Shown here piece by piece: positions 24,068 through 35,495 of a DNA stretch of 64,000 bases. Position numbers and translations under genes: made by a program. Every line of letters begins with the position of its first letter. Positions within the stretch are counted from its first letter, which is position 1. The stretch is from Polytrichum commune (taxonomy: Eukaryota > Streptophyta > Polytrichopsida > Polytrichales > Polytrichaceae). The stretch covers positions 10,540,001 through 10,604,000 of the forward strand of contig OX485806.1 in the NCBI GenBank assembly GCA_950295325.1, read 5' to 3'. The notes below the pieces were generated by a model. That model was given only the letters and a program-made list of their open reading frames with translations, did no database searches and was not told the DNA's origin.

Positions 24068-27000
24068 ATGTGGCGGGTTATCAATATTGAGCGTCAATTT
24101 GCGTTTTACGGCGCGTATCGGAAAACTTGGTTCAATATCCTAATCCACGTCTTATTTGTGTGGCCCATGATTTACGGCATCATGGTGTTGCTCGCCTATA
24201 GCGAGCCTCTCTACCCAAGGCCCGCATGGCTTGAATCGAGGGTGCCGCCCGAGGTCGCTCAACACATGAATTTCAACCGGAGCTTTGTGGCCGCCGTTTT
24301 TTACTCCATTTTCTACATTTGCTTGGACCACCGGGCCGGGTTTTTGGCCGCATTGTTGGTGGCGGGATGTTGGTTGGGCGGCAACCGCTTTGCAAAAGAG
24401 GTCCCGTGGGAGACGGCATGGAAGGTGTGGTAACTATTAATCATACCTATTAATCGTCCCTCTAAGCACAAGCACAAATGTATTATTAATAACGATTCCT
24501 CGGCTTCCTTTCTATCAGATTTTGTTAGTAACTCAAACAGATTTTCAATGCATCTTAAATATTCGATTTTTGTCGCCGTATTCTAACAACATAAAACTCC
24601 TGTAATCATTAAGGATTCACATGTCTTCCATGAAATGTAGGTACAGTAACCTCCCGCTTAAGTACGCACCTGTTTAAGTACGCATCCCGGTTAAGTACGC
24701 ATTTTTTGGCAAAAAAATTAGGGTTCAAGATTTCTTAGTTGAACATGTCGTGAATCGTCATTTGGTGTAAGTTTTGAAGTTTTTTGCGTTTGGCTTTGAG
24801 GTCGACCGCTCGCGATTTAGGAAACCCTAAATCCTAAAGTACACACCTACCAACTAAGTACGCACAAACTGCGCATGTTCAAGTTGCGTACTTAAGCGGG
24901 AGGTTACTGTATATCACAAGTGTATCGTAGAATCCTATGATACAATTGGAGTAACCAAAAAGTCCAGATTTCAAAAATATGTCTAGAGTTACTCAAATAC
25001 AACATCGTTAGAAAAATTACCATAGTGGCATTAAATACCATATGACACTAAGTACGATATTTAGTGTAGTGGGGACCACATTTATATTTAGTGCAATGCC
25101 ATTTTTTTGGACATTGTGCATCCTAGATTCAACATTGAATATGGGTGAGGGAGAATATCGAGAGAGCAATGTTGGCATGAATCCCACCTTATTCCCGGGC
25201 ACACAAAATTTGTAGTGAGGGCTTAGGGCTTAGTTCACACAGAGTCCCAAGTTTGAAGTCCATATCCCTTGAGATCAATGCGTGCAATCTCAACTGTTGA
25301 GAGCATGGAAGTTGGGGACTTACCACTTCACATGGGGTCCCAAGTTCTAAGTCACAAGTATGACATTGATGCCTACATGGAAACATTTTTTGGGGGGGTG
25401 AGGCCCGGGACTTGTGTTGAGAACTGGATCGAGCAAAAAGCTAGATCCAACTCTTAACACAAGTGCCGAGAAGTTTTTGCATAAAACAATCAAGATCTAA
25501 CTTTGATGCATACAAACCATACTTTAACGGTTTCTTGAGGCTCGAAAGGTGGGAGTCCCAATGTCCGGGGAGATTTTGGGCATAATCGGTCAAGATCGTA
25601 GTGTTCCCAAGTGCAATTGGTCACATATTGACATCTTTTAGTTTTTCTTTTACTACTTTGAGGTATATTCCATAGATTTCTCTAAAACGATCGGTATTTT
25701 TCTTGTAGTCCTGAACTGCAACCGGTTACTTCTAAAACTCAACCAATCCATCTATAACTAGCGATTAATTCTCCCCATTCACTGGGTGAAACTTTGCCTC
25801 CATGTCGAGAATTCTTGACACGAGTGTGTCTTGGGACTTCGGACCCTCATAACAGTGTTAAGTAGTGTGTGTTCGTTCATGTGGTCCCCATAAATATAAC
25901 CGTGGGATGTCGCAACTAGTACATATTTGGACTGAATTTGCCTACATAAAGAAACACACACTACTTAATAACGATGTCATGCCATGTGAATGGGGCCTTA
26001 CTAATGTTATGTTGATTCCTCCAATATAGATGCGATTTTGGCTATTAACATGGAAATGCAATTTGGTTACCAAGATACTCCTCACAGATGCCCCGTTTTT
26101 CTATGACAGACAGTGCTGACTGGACAGCTCGTGTGTTGCACAGCGCAGTTCTTGGGAAGTGGCCCTTATGAGGTCAGCATCTTATTAAACTTCTATAAAT
26201 TGTGACAGACCTAAAAACTCTATTAAAAACCTCTGTGTGTCTCATCCTCACATGCGTTAATCAAGTGACAAGTTGGGCATGGGGGCCTTAACTTAGCCGC
26301 GTCACCAAAGCACTGTGAACGCCTCCCGTGTGGTCGGGGGCTAGGAAGATTTCGGCCGTCGATTGCGATTTGAGAGATCTAAAGGCTCCTATGCTGCCCT
26401 AGCTTCAGGCTTCTCTTCCCCTCATGTAGAGCTTAAAGAATTTCACGTTGGATGAAATCTCCACCTCCATCCACTCATGAATCTTGGATGCTTCTTTTTC
26501 AAACTAAGTCCATCGTTAAAAGGACTTGCGGAGGAGATGATGCCAACCGGGGGGGGGGGGGGGGGGCTTCATTGGGAACTTAGAGAACCTTCAGGGAACC
26601 TTCAAAATCCTACACAAATGATCTCATACAACGGGATGAGCAATCAACCCCTTCATCTTGCAAACATTGATTTTTCATCCGTCAGAAGTTTTTTTTCGGG
26701 TTGCCCGAGCAGTTTCCTAGACCGTAGGATGGGGCTATGTAAATGGATGGCTTGGATGTGGTATGCCAATGACCACACACCCTCCATTCATAGTGTCGCA
26801 GTGACATGGGGGCCTTAAGGGTGAGTTTACATGTAGGTCGCTTGCCCACCAAATTCTAGTGTGAGTAAGGACAAACATGCCCAAATGTAGAGGGAATCTA
26901 GTGGGGTAGGGTTTATATGTGCCAACTAGCTACTCCCATCTTCTCAAATTTGGGTCCACCTACTAACCTCCTCCTCCAGGCTAACACATCCTCCTCCTTC

Positions 27001-29023
27001 TAAAATTGGTTTTCAAAACCTTCAATAACCAGCACTTGTAAGTTCATGATTTTTATTGGAAGCATGAAAGTCTAGCAACCCGTGTCCAGAGCCATCCACA
27101 TTCTAGTGGACTGCCATAATGTGGTTGGAAGGCATCTCGCGCTTAAGTACATGCGAACACCTCCAACCCACTATTTTGTAGAATCTAGTGGACGAGCGGC
27201 CTACGTGGAAACTCACCCTTACTCGGTTATTTATCTTAATCGGACACCTGAATTTGAGTGGCGTGTGCTTAGGTTAGATCTAAGAACAGAATCCAACACG
27301 ACACGTGTTCAAAGAGATTGGACTACATGATCAAGTTTTATCAACTATTTCTAGACTCAATAGACAACACAATTGGATGAGATCTAGGTAACCATTTAAA
27401 GAACCAACACACATACACTTTTGATAATTATACACTAAATCGAGGGAAGCTCGATGTTTGTTGATGCTTTCATCATAGATTCACTAGTGCAACACAAGTT
27501 TTTGGTGCATACATGTTGGAGAACATGAAACACAAGCCACTTAACATCCACATACTATATAGATAGACGTCACATAAATTTATTATCGGAGACATAGCCA
27601 ACTCGAAATGCAATTTGAAATTCAGACACAAGCATGTCCATGGATCTGTTGCTTTTGTGTGCAGATAGGCCATCCAAATGTTTTGGAGAATATCGTGCAA
27701 ACGCTTCTCATGGCGCCCTACTTTGTTCTTCTAGAAGTAAGCCCCCGCACCTCTCATGTGTCTAAGGGCCGCTTTACACCTAGAGACCGGGCCAATTCCC
27801 CTTGAGGGCAATCGCATGAAATTTCAGCCCCTTTTGGTTTGGAGGCTGGCCTCAACTACACATTATAATAAGATTATAATGGGGGCCAATTTTTCCATAT
27901 GTAAAGGCCTTAGGGCTAAGAAGCTAGGCCGATTCAATAAATCTAGCATAATCCAACAGATCTAGCATAATCTAGCATAGAGCCGTTCATATTTCCACAT
28001 AATCCAATGGATATAGTTCGCTGAAGAAATCATTTTTTATTTTTATTTTTATTAGTTTATTGAAATGTGACATTGGCCCTCCATTTTGGGTGCACCCAAT
28101 TCAATGAGCTCGGGCCGTGTCAGACCATGCATTTTTTGATCAAAAAATTCATACCATCAAATCAGCCTGGCCTCTAGGTGTAAAGGGGTTGGGGCCAATT
28201 TCTGCCTTTTGCCCAATCACAAGTGAGGATTTCAAGCCTCTTACACAACGAATTGGCCCGGCCTCTAGGTGTAAAGCGGCGCTAAGTCCGTTGTTGGCTA
28301 TAAAAGTCGAGCTAACTTTTCTAATTCCTTCCAAGTGAAGACATTTGTATGTAGCATAAGGTGTTCGGAGTATATCATGTTGCAAACAAATCATAATGTT
28401 GTGCAATGAAATTGCAAACTCTCATCAAGCATGTTAGGCCTTGACCGGTGGTGGAGTGGTATCATCTTTTTTTTAAACCACTCATGTAGCTATAATGAGA
28501 ATTTTATCATTTTTTATATCAGAATGGTATGGGTAGTTGAAGGGTCTTTTTTGTTGATATCATTTAGTTATGTATATTATACAAGAACCTTCATGCCTAG
28601 AGAAAATCACATAAGTATCAATTACCTCATGACTACTAAGGACCATTATCTCATGGCTACTATTGGTCCTCATTACCTCATGATTACTAATGGTGAAGTT
28701 GTTGATATTAATGGTTTAAAATAGGGTAAGTGACATTTACACATGTGACACTAAATACCATAAACAATGTAATGATAATGATTCACCTATATACCAATCC
28801 AACATTAATCCTGACTACATTTTGTCAAGGTTTTATACTTTTGATAGCTTTTCGTGTCACACAACATGTACAATAGGTTCTGATGGTGTTGGTGGTCTTC
28901 TTTATTGTGCAGCTTCTACATGGATTTGGGTATGTGCCCTATCGGGGGTTTTTCACAAGGGTGCAGGGATTAACACAACCTCATCCAGGAGGGCCGCATA
29001 GCCCTAAACCACCACCACCGTAA
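24068..29023 (+). CDS. Mpo1/DUF962-like membrane protein
   Basis: Member of the DUF962 family, whose yeast member Mpo1 is an ER-membrane iron-dependent dioxygenase acting on 2-hydroxy fatty acids. Four exons join in frame: 24068-24424, 26110-26172, 27665-27736 and 28913-29023, giving 200 residues, normal for plant homologues. The ATG at 24068 gives the family-typical short leader before ERQFAFYGAYRK (8-19); an upstream frame extension has no Met. Conserved blocks are ILIHVLFVWP (24-33), four hydrophobic segments, and MAPYFVLLE at the end of exon 3; the tail is proline-rich. Two positions usually held by histidine differ: Arg18 (family FYxxYH) and Ser136 (family GHG, here GSG). The exon 1 donor (AAG/GTGTGG) is weak. 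Introns hold pogo-like and Harbinger-like MITEs. Family is firm; activity is doubtful. Confidence 0.88.
24644..24909. mobile_element. pogo/Emigrant-like MITE (Mpo1-like intron 1)
   Basis: 266 bp flanked by TA (24642-24643 and 24910-24911). Both ends read inward begin CAGTAACCTCCCGCTTAAGT and are identical for about 25 bp. CAGT-AACCTC termini with a TA target duplication resemble the plant Emigrant/Lemi pogo-like elements. The left end contains three close copies of TTAAGTACGCA. Confidence 0.88.
25565..25780 (+). repeat. R3 dispersed repeat, copy 2 (Mpo1-like intron 1)
   Basis: Partner of 13885-14075, about 75-80% similar by eye, no coding motif. Confidence 0.6.
26549..26566 (+). repeat. Poly-G run of 18
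   Basis: Uninterrupted G tract in intron 2 of the Mpo1-like gene; length may be unreliable in an assembly. Confidence 0.7.
26819..27228. mobile_element. Harbinger-like MITE, family HB1 copy 1 (Mpo1-like intron 2)
   Basis: 410 bp with inverted ends of about 42 bp beginning GGGTGAGTTTACATGTAGG and GGGTGAGTTTCCACGTAGG. Flanking TTAA / TTA is compatible with a 3-bp TWA target duplication. A short relative is at 29216-29325. Confidence 0.8.
27232..27400 (-). repeat. R1 repeat, partial copy (Mpo1-like intron 2)
   Basis: Contains CTTAATCGGACACCTGAATT and AGAGATTGGACT, matching the inverted end of 16565-16940. Confidence 0.65.
27766..28282. mobile_element. Harbinger-like MITE, family HB2 (Mpo1-like intron 3)
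   Basis: 517 bp flanked by TAA on both sides (27763-27765 and 28283-28285). Inward ends read GGGCCGCTTTACACCTAGAG and GCGCCGCTTTACACCTAGAG, with similarity over about 35 bp. A TAA duplication and GGGCC start indicate PIF/Harbinger. An internal subrepeat (CCTCTAGGTGTAAAGGGG) lies near 28171. The element begins only 29 bp after the exon 3 donor. Confidence 0.9.
28430..28830 (+). repeat. R8 repeat relative (Mpo1-like intron 3)
   Basis: Aligns with 36390-36760 (ATACAAGAACCTTCATGCCT versus ATGCAAGAACCTTCATCCCT, and CACCTATATACC). Ends in an ACACTAAATACC motif also found in the CACTA-like elements. Confidence 0.5.
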
Positions 29024-29215
29024 GTAACACAATTAATGAGTGACGAACCTCTTTACCTCCCATAAGATTACAAAATTATCCCTACATGTAATGTGGACCA
29101 AAGAATAACCTAAAAATTCACTAGTAGAAATTCCCTTGAGATGCTCCTATAGTGTTGAATGGGTGTAGTTTGGGTGACGCCCGCCTGGTTAGTCTAAGCC
29201 ACTTAGGGTTTATTT

Positions 29216-29325
29216 CCATGTAGGCTAGTTGTCCACCAGATTCTGTTGAAAATGTACAATTTATTTGGTGGAATCTACATTTCAAGTATAATCTGGTGGG
29301 CAAGCAGCCTAACCAAAACTAACCC
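29216..29325. mobile_element. Harbinger-like MITE, family HB1 copy 2 (short)
   Basis: 110 bp flanked by TTA on both sides (29213-29215 and 29326-29328). Inward ends GGGTTTATTTCCATGTAGG and GGGTTAGTTTTGGTTAGG, followed by CCCACCAGATT-type sequence on both arms. It lies 193 bp past the stop codon of the Mpo1-like gene. Confidence 0.82.
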
Positions 29326-29328
29326 TTA

Positions 29329-30678
29329 ACCAACTCATCTACACTGTTATGTGCAGTTAAGTTGCCTCTTTACCCATGCAAATTGTATTGGGTCGAAGTC
29401 AGACCACAAAACGCATAATTTTGTTCATTCGTCCGTATACCAACCATCTACTTTTATATTCATCTGGGTATATAATATGCTGAACAAGGTTTAAGTTATC
29501 CTTTTGTCAACAGTGTCACTAAAGCCATTCAACGTACGAGACACAGCCATCCTTTAGAAGTTCAGTTCCTGCACGATGAACATAAATGTCCATGTGTCAA
29601 GCATGATCTTTCTGACCAATTAGTGCAGCACTTTCGAAGCCACTGATTGACCATTCACATGCAACATAAACTATTGATAAAGAGACTTTGGTGACATAGG
29701 AGGTGACCAAGGTTTACCACAAGTCACGTCTAAAAATGAGGTGTCCTTGATACCAATATGATTGTGAGAACAGAACCCTCTTATTCAATCATACTTACTT
29801 GGTTCCTCTCTGCAGTTGTCCATGTCATGATACCGATTGCAGCTCAAGTGATTCAGACCATTCTCGAAAATGCTGTGACGCTTCTACAGAGTGCGACGGA
29901 GTTGCGTACCCAAAAGATTGGTTTCCTGCAAGCAATTAGGAGTATGTACAAAATGTTCTGTAAAGTAGCAGAAATTAAGTAGTCAACAAGCCATTGGATG
30001 GCACGTATGGATGGTGTTTAATCCACGGGCAATGTGCAAGCAAGGTCAATGTCGAAGTATCACTTGATAGGCATAGACTGACTGACAGATATGATGTTGG
30101 ATTGAAAGATAGTGAGAAATAATGTCAAGCTGTTCCACTCATACATCCAATTCTAACAGCTAATATGACCTATCCCTGTATCAAGCCTTTCATAAGGATA
30201 GAAAGCACTGAGTAGAAACAATAGAGCTGACAGGAAGGACATGGTCAAGAGAGAATTCTGTGACAACAAGAGCGCCCAATATGAAGATGTCGTAGTCATT
30301 ACAGTAATGAATTAAGTTATAAGAGAAGAAAACCATGTTGTCAATTGACATTGGCAGCCAGCACTTTGACAGAAGTGGCTGTGAATATGACATACCCACC
30401 TGAGGTACAAGTTAGAGCACATGCAAGGGGTGCAACAAATGTGTTGGGAACTTTTAATTTGTAACCTAGTAGTGGGTTCTCGGTTTTGGAAGCCCAAGAG
30501 ACATGCTCCAATACACGCTTGGCTAGTCCAATTAACGTGCCTTGACTTTGTCCTTGTACCTGCCTTCAGCCTAGGACTAAAACAAGGTGGTTAGGAATAA
30601 GAACAAACCACCATTTAGCACTTCAAGTGTTTGTGAATATCCTCTATGCCTTTAGCCTGAATGAGCCATGTATGATAA
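29329..30678. other. Region between two convergent genes
   Basis: Should hold the 3' UTRs of the Mpo1-like gene and DENR. A plus frame at 29758-29982 has no recognisable domain. Nothing else supported. Confidence 0.5.
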
Positions 30679-33600
30679 TCAACCACTAGCTGGCACTTTC
30701 CTCCCATCTTCAATGAAGTAAATTGCCGACTCTGGCACCTGTTGCAGGCAAAATAGCTGACTATCAGAATGACAGAATTGAAGACGACAGCATACATCCC
30801 TTTTTGTGCAGTGTTATATTCAACCTACTTGTATTTCTGATATTATGTAATTTGGCATCCCTATTGTAGTTTGTGTAAATGAATATCTAATGATCATGGA
30901 AACCAGTTGTTATCCAAAGCAGCAGGGAAACAAAGCACTTAGGTTCCTTACATCTTTCCAGGTGTCCGTAATGAACTCCACAATGTCGTACATGATGTCA
31001 CCTTGAACATCTATCTGCTCTTTCTCAGTTGGACCCTGTGACATCAAAAACAACAAAATATTATCGCATTCTTCAACCAAGCTTGCAATTTACAAAATGC
31101 AGACAGAACTACAATCACTAACATTATCAACAACAACTTCTCATAAGATATGTACGCACCTTCACAACAGATGCTCCACTTGCAAACTTCTTGCCCAACT
31201 TTTTGGACGCATCGGTCAACTTGATTCCTGCAGACTCCAAATTCATCAGCTACACACCAAAATCTCTGCAGGACAATTTCCCTTGAGCTTTGCAGTGCAT
31301 ATGTAATTCATCATTGACAGGCCAAGTATAATGGACCCTTAGTGCACATGCTGTATAGTAGAGAAGACTGTCAACATTCCACTTGCTTCATAACCTGTAT
31401 CTCAACAATATTAATAATCTGACCACTAGTTGAAATACTAGGCAGTCCATGTGTTTATTTAAGGAAAAAGACACATACCTACAGATTTGAGATAGTAACT
31501 TACCAAACATGTCGAGGCCTTTGATAATAGTAACACACTTGCGTTTATTTCTCACAATCTTTTCCACAACAACCTCAGCCTTTTCCTGAATTTCCAAAGT
31601 ATCAAGCGATAAGTTAACATTCTACTCAGAAGCACCCCAACTTTGAAGAAATTACCCCAGTAATATAAAGCAGACATCTGAGATGGTACCTTTTTCTTCA
31701 CTTTGCCCCCTGGCAATCTCTTGACTTCCTCATCCTTCTTAGATTCTGATGCACTTCCTGTGAAGCCAAAAGGTAGACAAGTAAGAGGCTGCTTCTCGTA
31801 GTCAAGAGGCCGCCAGAATCTCCAGCACTACCTAGGGGTGGAAAGTGCTTGCTCATCCTCACTAATTTCCTCAGATTAATTGCATCTACCCCCACTGACT
31901 TCATCAGTCCCCTGATAGGGGATGCATAAATTACATATGATCTGGTAATGTACTCCAACTTAAGCATGAAACTAATGCAACAAATTTTATATACAACACT
32001 TCTGTGGTATTCAGTGGAAGTGAGAAACATGAGCAATAATTAATGACTCAAGTCACATTTTATTAAGGATATAGTACATAACCTCCTTCAAATATCTAAC
32101 ACAAGATCAGAAATCATCTCACTTGCAGCAGTAACATGTCATGCTCAGAAAACTGGCAAATCATATTCAAATGTAAGAGAAAACCATCACACTATCCCAT
32201 CCTGGAACTGCCTTCTAGACATATATTGAAACAAAATCTGCAATAAGTCACTAACTTATAGAATGAAGACATTGATCGAGCAGTTGAATCCAAGTAGAAA
32301 TTACACCCAAACCTCCAATATCCATCCTCCAAACAAGAAAACATGCTACATTGTTGCAATGGCATTCTAAATGTAAGAATAATTGCAAGTACCTTCACCC
32401 TTTGTACCATCCCCTTTCTCGCCTGCTATATTCAAACCATCCAACTGCTCTGCTGTTTTTTCAGCTGCTTCTGAGAGACATGACAGATGGCACCAACCTC
32501 TCCTTAGTTAGGAGATACATAGAGTCACATTTGATTTTCCAAATGAATGGTGGATTGACTGAAGAGATAAGTGGAAATGATTGAGTGGGCTATAAGCACG
32601 GAAACTGAAGTCTAATATAGATAATAAGAATGTGGATCAGCAGACAAGGAGTCTTTAGGCACTCAACAGAGAGGTATATTCAGATACAAACCTCTAGGAA
32701 CGAACCCAATCTGAAACGAAAGAAATACAACTAATATCCTTTTATTTGATACCTACACTTACAATTGTAAGTAGTCAAGAAAAGCTCTGACATGATCTGG
32801 TCCAAAGCTATGGTCTTCTCTTGAATACCCAAGAAAAGCTGCAATGAGAGGAGGAGAAAACAGAAGAGAATGAAAAGCAAGAGACGCTTTGGTTCAAACA
32901 GAATTGTAAGGGGTGAAATTCTTCAACAAGGAAGTCGTAATGAGCCCCTATGATTCAAGGATTTCAACAGATCATTGCAGCAATAAGTCTTGACAGGAAA
33001 ATAAAACACACTGTAGTTTATTTTAATTTTTTCTTAATAACATTTCAACTTTCTGAAGAAAAGTACCATGCTGAAAATTAGAAAAAGGATAGAAAATGTG
33101 ATTGGAGGTTGAAGGTCTTAATAGCTACAACACCAAAAATGCTCCCGTCAGGTGTGAACCTTACAACTTAAGTGTTGGCTATTCTGTTTAACAACCACAA
33201 GAAGAGTGCAGGAAGAAGTGTAAGAATCCAGATGAGAAGACAGAAACTTGAATTACTTGGTTGCTTTAAGTCCCCAATTATCACTCATCTCAGGAGACTG
33301 TACAAAGCGTCCATAATCTACTACAAGCGACTGTAAAATGCACATGTAATGACCGTGTGCAAACAACCATCATCTCACAAACAATGTAATTGAAGGAGCT
33401 CAACAGAATGAACCTAGGAAAGAAATCTGAAATTCTGTGGTCAAAACAAAACCAGAAAGAGAAGACCTCAACTGGCTTGATAAACTAGGCTACTCCCCAC
33501 ACATATTGCAGATAGAAAATACAAGTTCCATTAAACCGGAACCCGACAATATCGTAACCCTAAACTCTAAATTTAATTTTAGAAAGTACCAGACCTGCAC

Positions 33601-35238
33601 CTCTATCATGCATGAGAATGGTCCATTGCCCACCAGACCTTGTCACATCATCAATATCCAAGACAATGTACCAGGGGTGTCAGATGTATGGATGGACCCA
33701 CACAAATCCTCGTTCATAAAAGTCACATCATCAATATCCAAGACCATGTACAAGGGGTGTCAGATGTATGGATGGACCCACACACATTCTAGTTCATTTA
33801 TCAATCACTTCAGCACATTTCACCTTGAATAAACACACCCAAACCATAAATAGACCCAAATGTCTTATGGGTTCACTGATATGAGGTTCAGACATCATAA
33901 AGGATTTCCCCAGAATATTCATGGAAAATGCAGAACAACAAAAACCCTAACCACAGCAAGGTCGCCCTTGCAAGCAAGATTACCTTTGACTAAGGCTGGG
34001 TACAACTCTGGTGCATTCTTGACGAGCCATGGCTTGCACTTCTCAAAGTCAGGACCAAACTCGCAATACTCCGCCGGCAGAGAGCAAACTGTGCACCCAT
34101 CCCAGAACAGTATCTCATCACAATTAGCTCCCATAACATCAATTTGAGATTCCACACATGCATATTTTCTCTTTACCAAGAAAAGATGACTCCGAGGGTG
34201 CCACAGTTGCTATTATGGTGTTGCTTCATCTTCTATATGTAATCCCAAAACAGGCATCACGAGAATTAGAGGGCCCTCGAAGACTCCTGCCTCCTCCAAA
34301 GATGGACACCTTGAACAGGCAAGCACAGATAAGCAGGCCAACACCTATCTCCTCTCCCCCAAGAGCAAGATCCTGGGTTCCCATATGGTTGGTCGAAAAC
34401 ATGTGGTTCACCCGGATTACCCCTATATGATTAGATGGACCATAGTGGTAGGCTGCACCATGAATTCTCTTTCCACTCTTCTCTTCACTCGAAACGCTTT
34501 AGTAAGAAACATTAAAGTCCTCATTTGAGGCCAATTGAACCCTAAAACCCTACAGAACCATCTGGATGGCTCCTTTCAAAAGCAAACGCATTGAACACGA
34601 GCGGACAAGCCAGCCTGCACCTATCTCCCTATCTCCCCCAAAGGCAAGCCCCTCGATTCCCACACAGTTGGTTGAAGAAACCCGGTTCACTCGGATACCC
34701 CACTGTAATTGGATGGACCGTAGGTGGCAGGGTGCACCATGAATTCTCTTTCCACTCTTCTCTTCACTCAAAACAAATCGGCAAGAAACATCAAAACGTT
34801 CAATTAATGATAATTGAACCCTAAAACCCTCCCTACCTATGGTTCAACAACCGGATGGCTCCTTTCCAAGGTGAACACCTTGAACAGACCAGCCAAGCCG
34901 GCCTGCACCTATCTTCCACCCAGGGGCAAGCCCTTAGGTTCCGGTTCCCCACACGGTCAGTTGAAAGTAACTGGCTCAGGGAATTCTCTATCGAGTCCTC
35001 TCTTCACCCGAAACACAACAGCAAGAGCCATCAAAACATTCATTTGTTGCCAATTGAACCCTAAAAATGTACAGAACCGCCTTCACACCATCCGGCAGGC
35101 TTCTGAAAATGAATGAGTAGACCTCGTGACGAATGATGACCGAACGTGCAAGCAATTTCGTAACGCAAGAACGATGTGTTCAGTTAGAAACGCACCAGGG
35201 CAGTAGAGCACTTGCATGGGTTGCAGCTTCACCGCCAT
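30679..35238 (-). CDS. DENR: Density-regulated protein DENR (SUI1 domain)
   Basis: DENR partners with MCT-1 in translation re-initiation and recycling of 40S subunits. Eight exons join in frame: 35196-35238, 33984-34088, 32393-32470, 31690-31757, 31504-31585, 31160-31227, 30952-31035 and 30679-30738, giving 195 residues, the usual plant length. The N-terminus has the zinc-binding pattern C13-x2-C16-x6-C23-x8-C32 in YCPVCSLPAEYC and DFEKC. An acidic, Lys-rich linker follows. The SUI1/eIF1-like domain runs from about residue 99 (VVVEKIVRNKRK, KLTDASKKLGKKFASGASVV, EQIDVQGDIMYDIVEF) to the stop. The gene ends facing the Mpo1-like gene. Intron 1 holds a triple tandem repeat and intron 2 a double one; no clear MITE was found in this gene. 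Confidence 0.95.
33641..33797 (+). repeat. Two-unit 80-bp tandem repeat (DENR intron 2)
   Basis: Units start at 33641 and 33721, each with GTCACATCATCAATATCCAA and GGGGTGTCAGATGTATGGAT; nearly identical, so recent. Confidence 0.9.
34285..35066 (+). repeat. Three-unit tandem repeat (DENR intron 1)
   Basis: Units at about 34285-34563, 34564-34852 and 34853-35066. Each carries a TTGAAC block near its start, a CACCTATCT block, CTCTTCACTC or CTCTTCACCC, and ends AATTGAACCCTAAAA. The last unit has an internal deletion. It fills most of intron 1. Confidence 0.9.
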
Positions 35239-35292
35239 TGCTGCAGCGGCACCAAAACCTCGTGAGAAAATTCTATTACAAAACAGGTGATC

Positions 35293-35361
35293 GTTAGGGT
35301 TACGGGAAATTGTCAGGGCTTGAGGAGGGTGTCGTCGGGAGCTTGCTAATCGTTAGGGTTT
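35293..35361 (-). promoter_or_regulatory. telo-box-like motifs upstream of DENR
   Basis: AACCCTAAC at 35293-35301 and AAACCCTAA at 35353-35361 (minus-strand reading), 55-125 bp upstream of the ATG. Confidence 0.5.
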
Positions 35362-35495
35362 GGAGGTCCGAGGTTCGGCTATGGCGCAAGGCGCATGCGT
35401 CTTCAGGTGCAAGACGAAGTTCCCTTATGACGTTCCCACGTTCCCGACTCAATCCTCTACAATATGACCATTTTTTCTTTTATTGAATTATAAAC

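Noticed and set aside
29758-29982. 74-codon plus frame between two genes
   Set aside because: No domain; it lies where 3' UTRs of convergent genes are expected.
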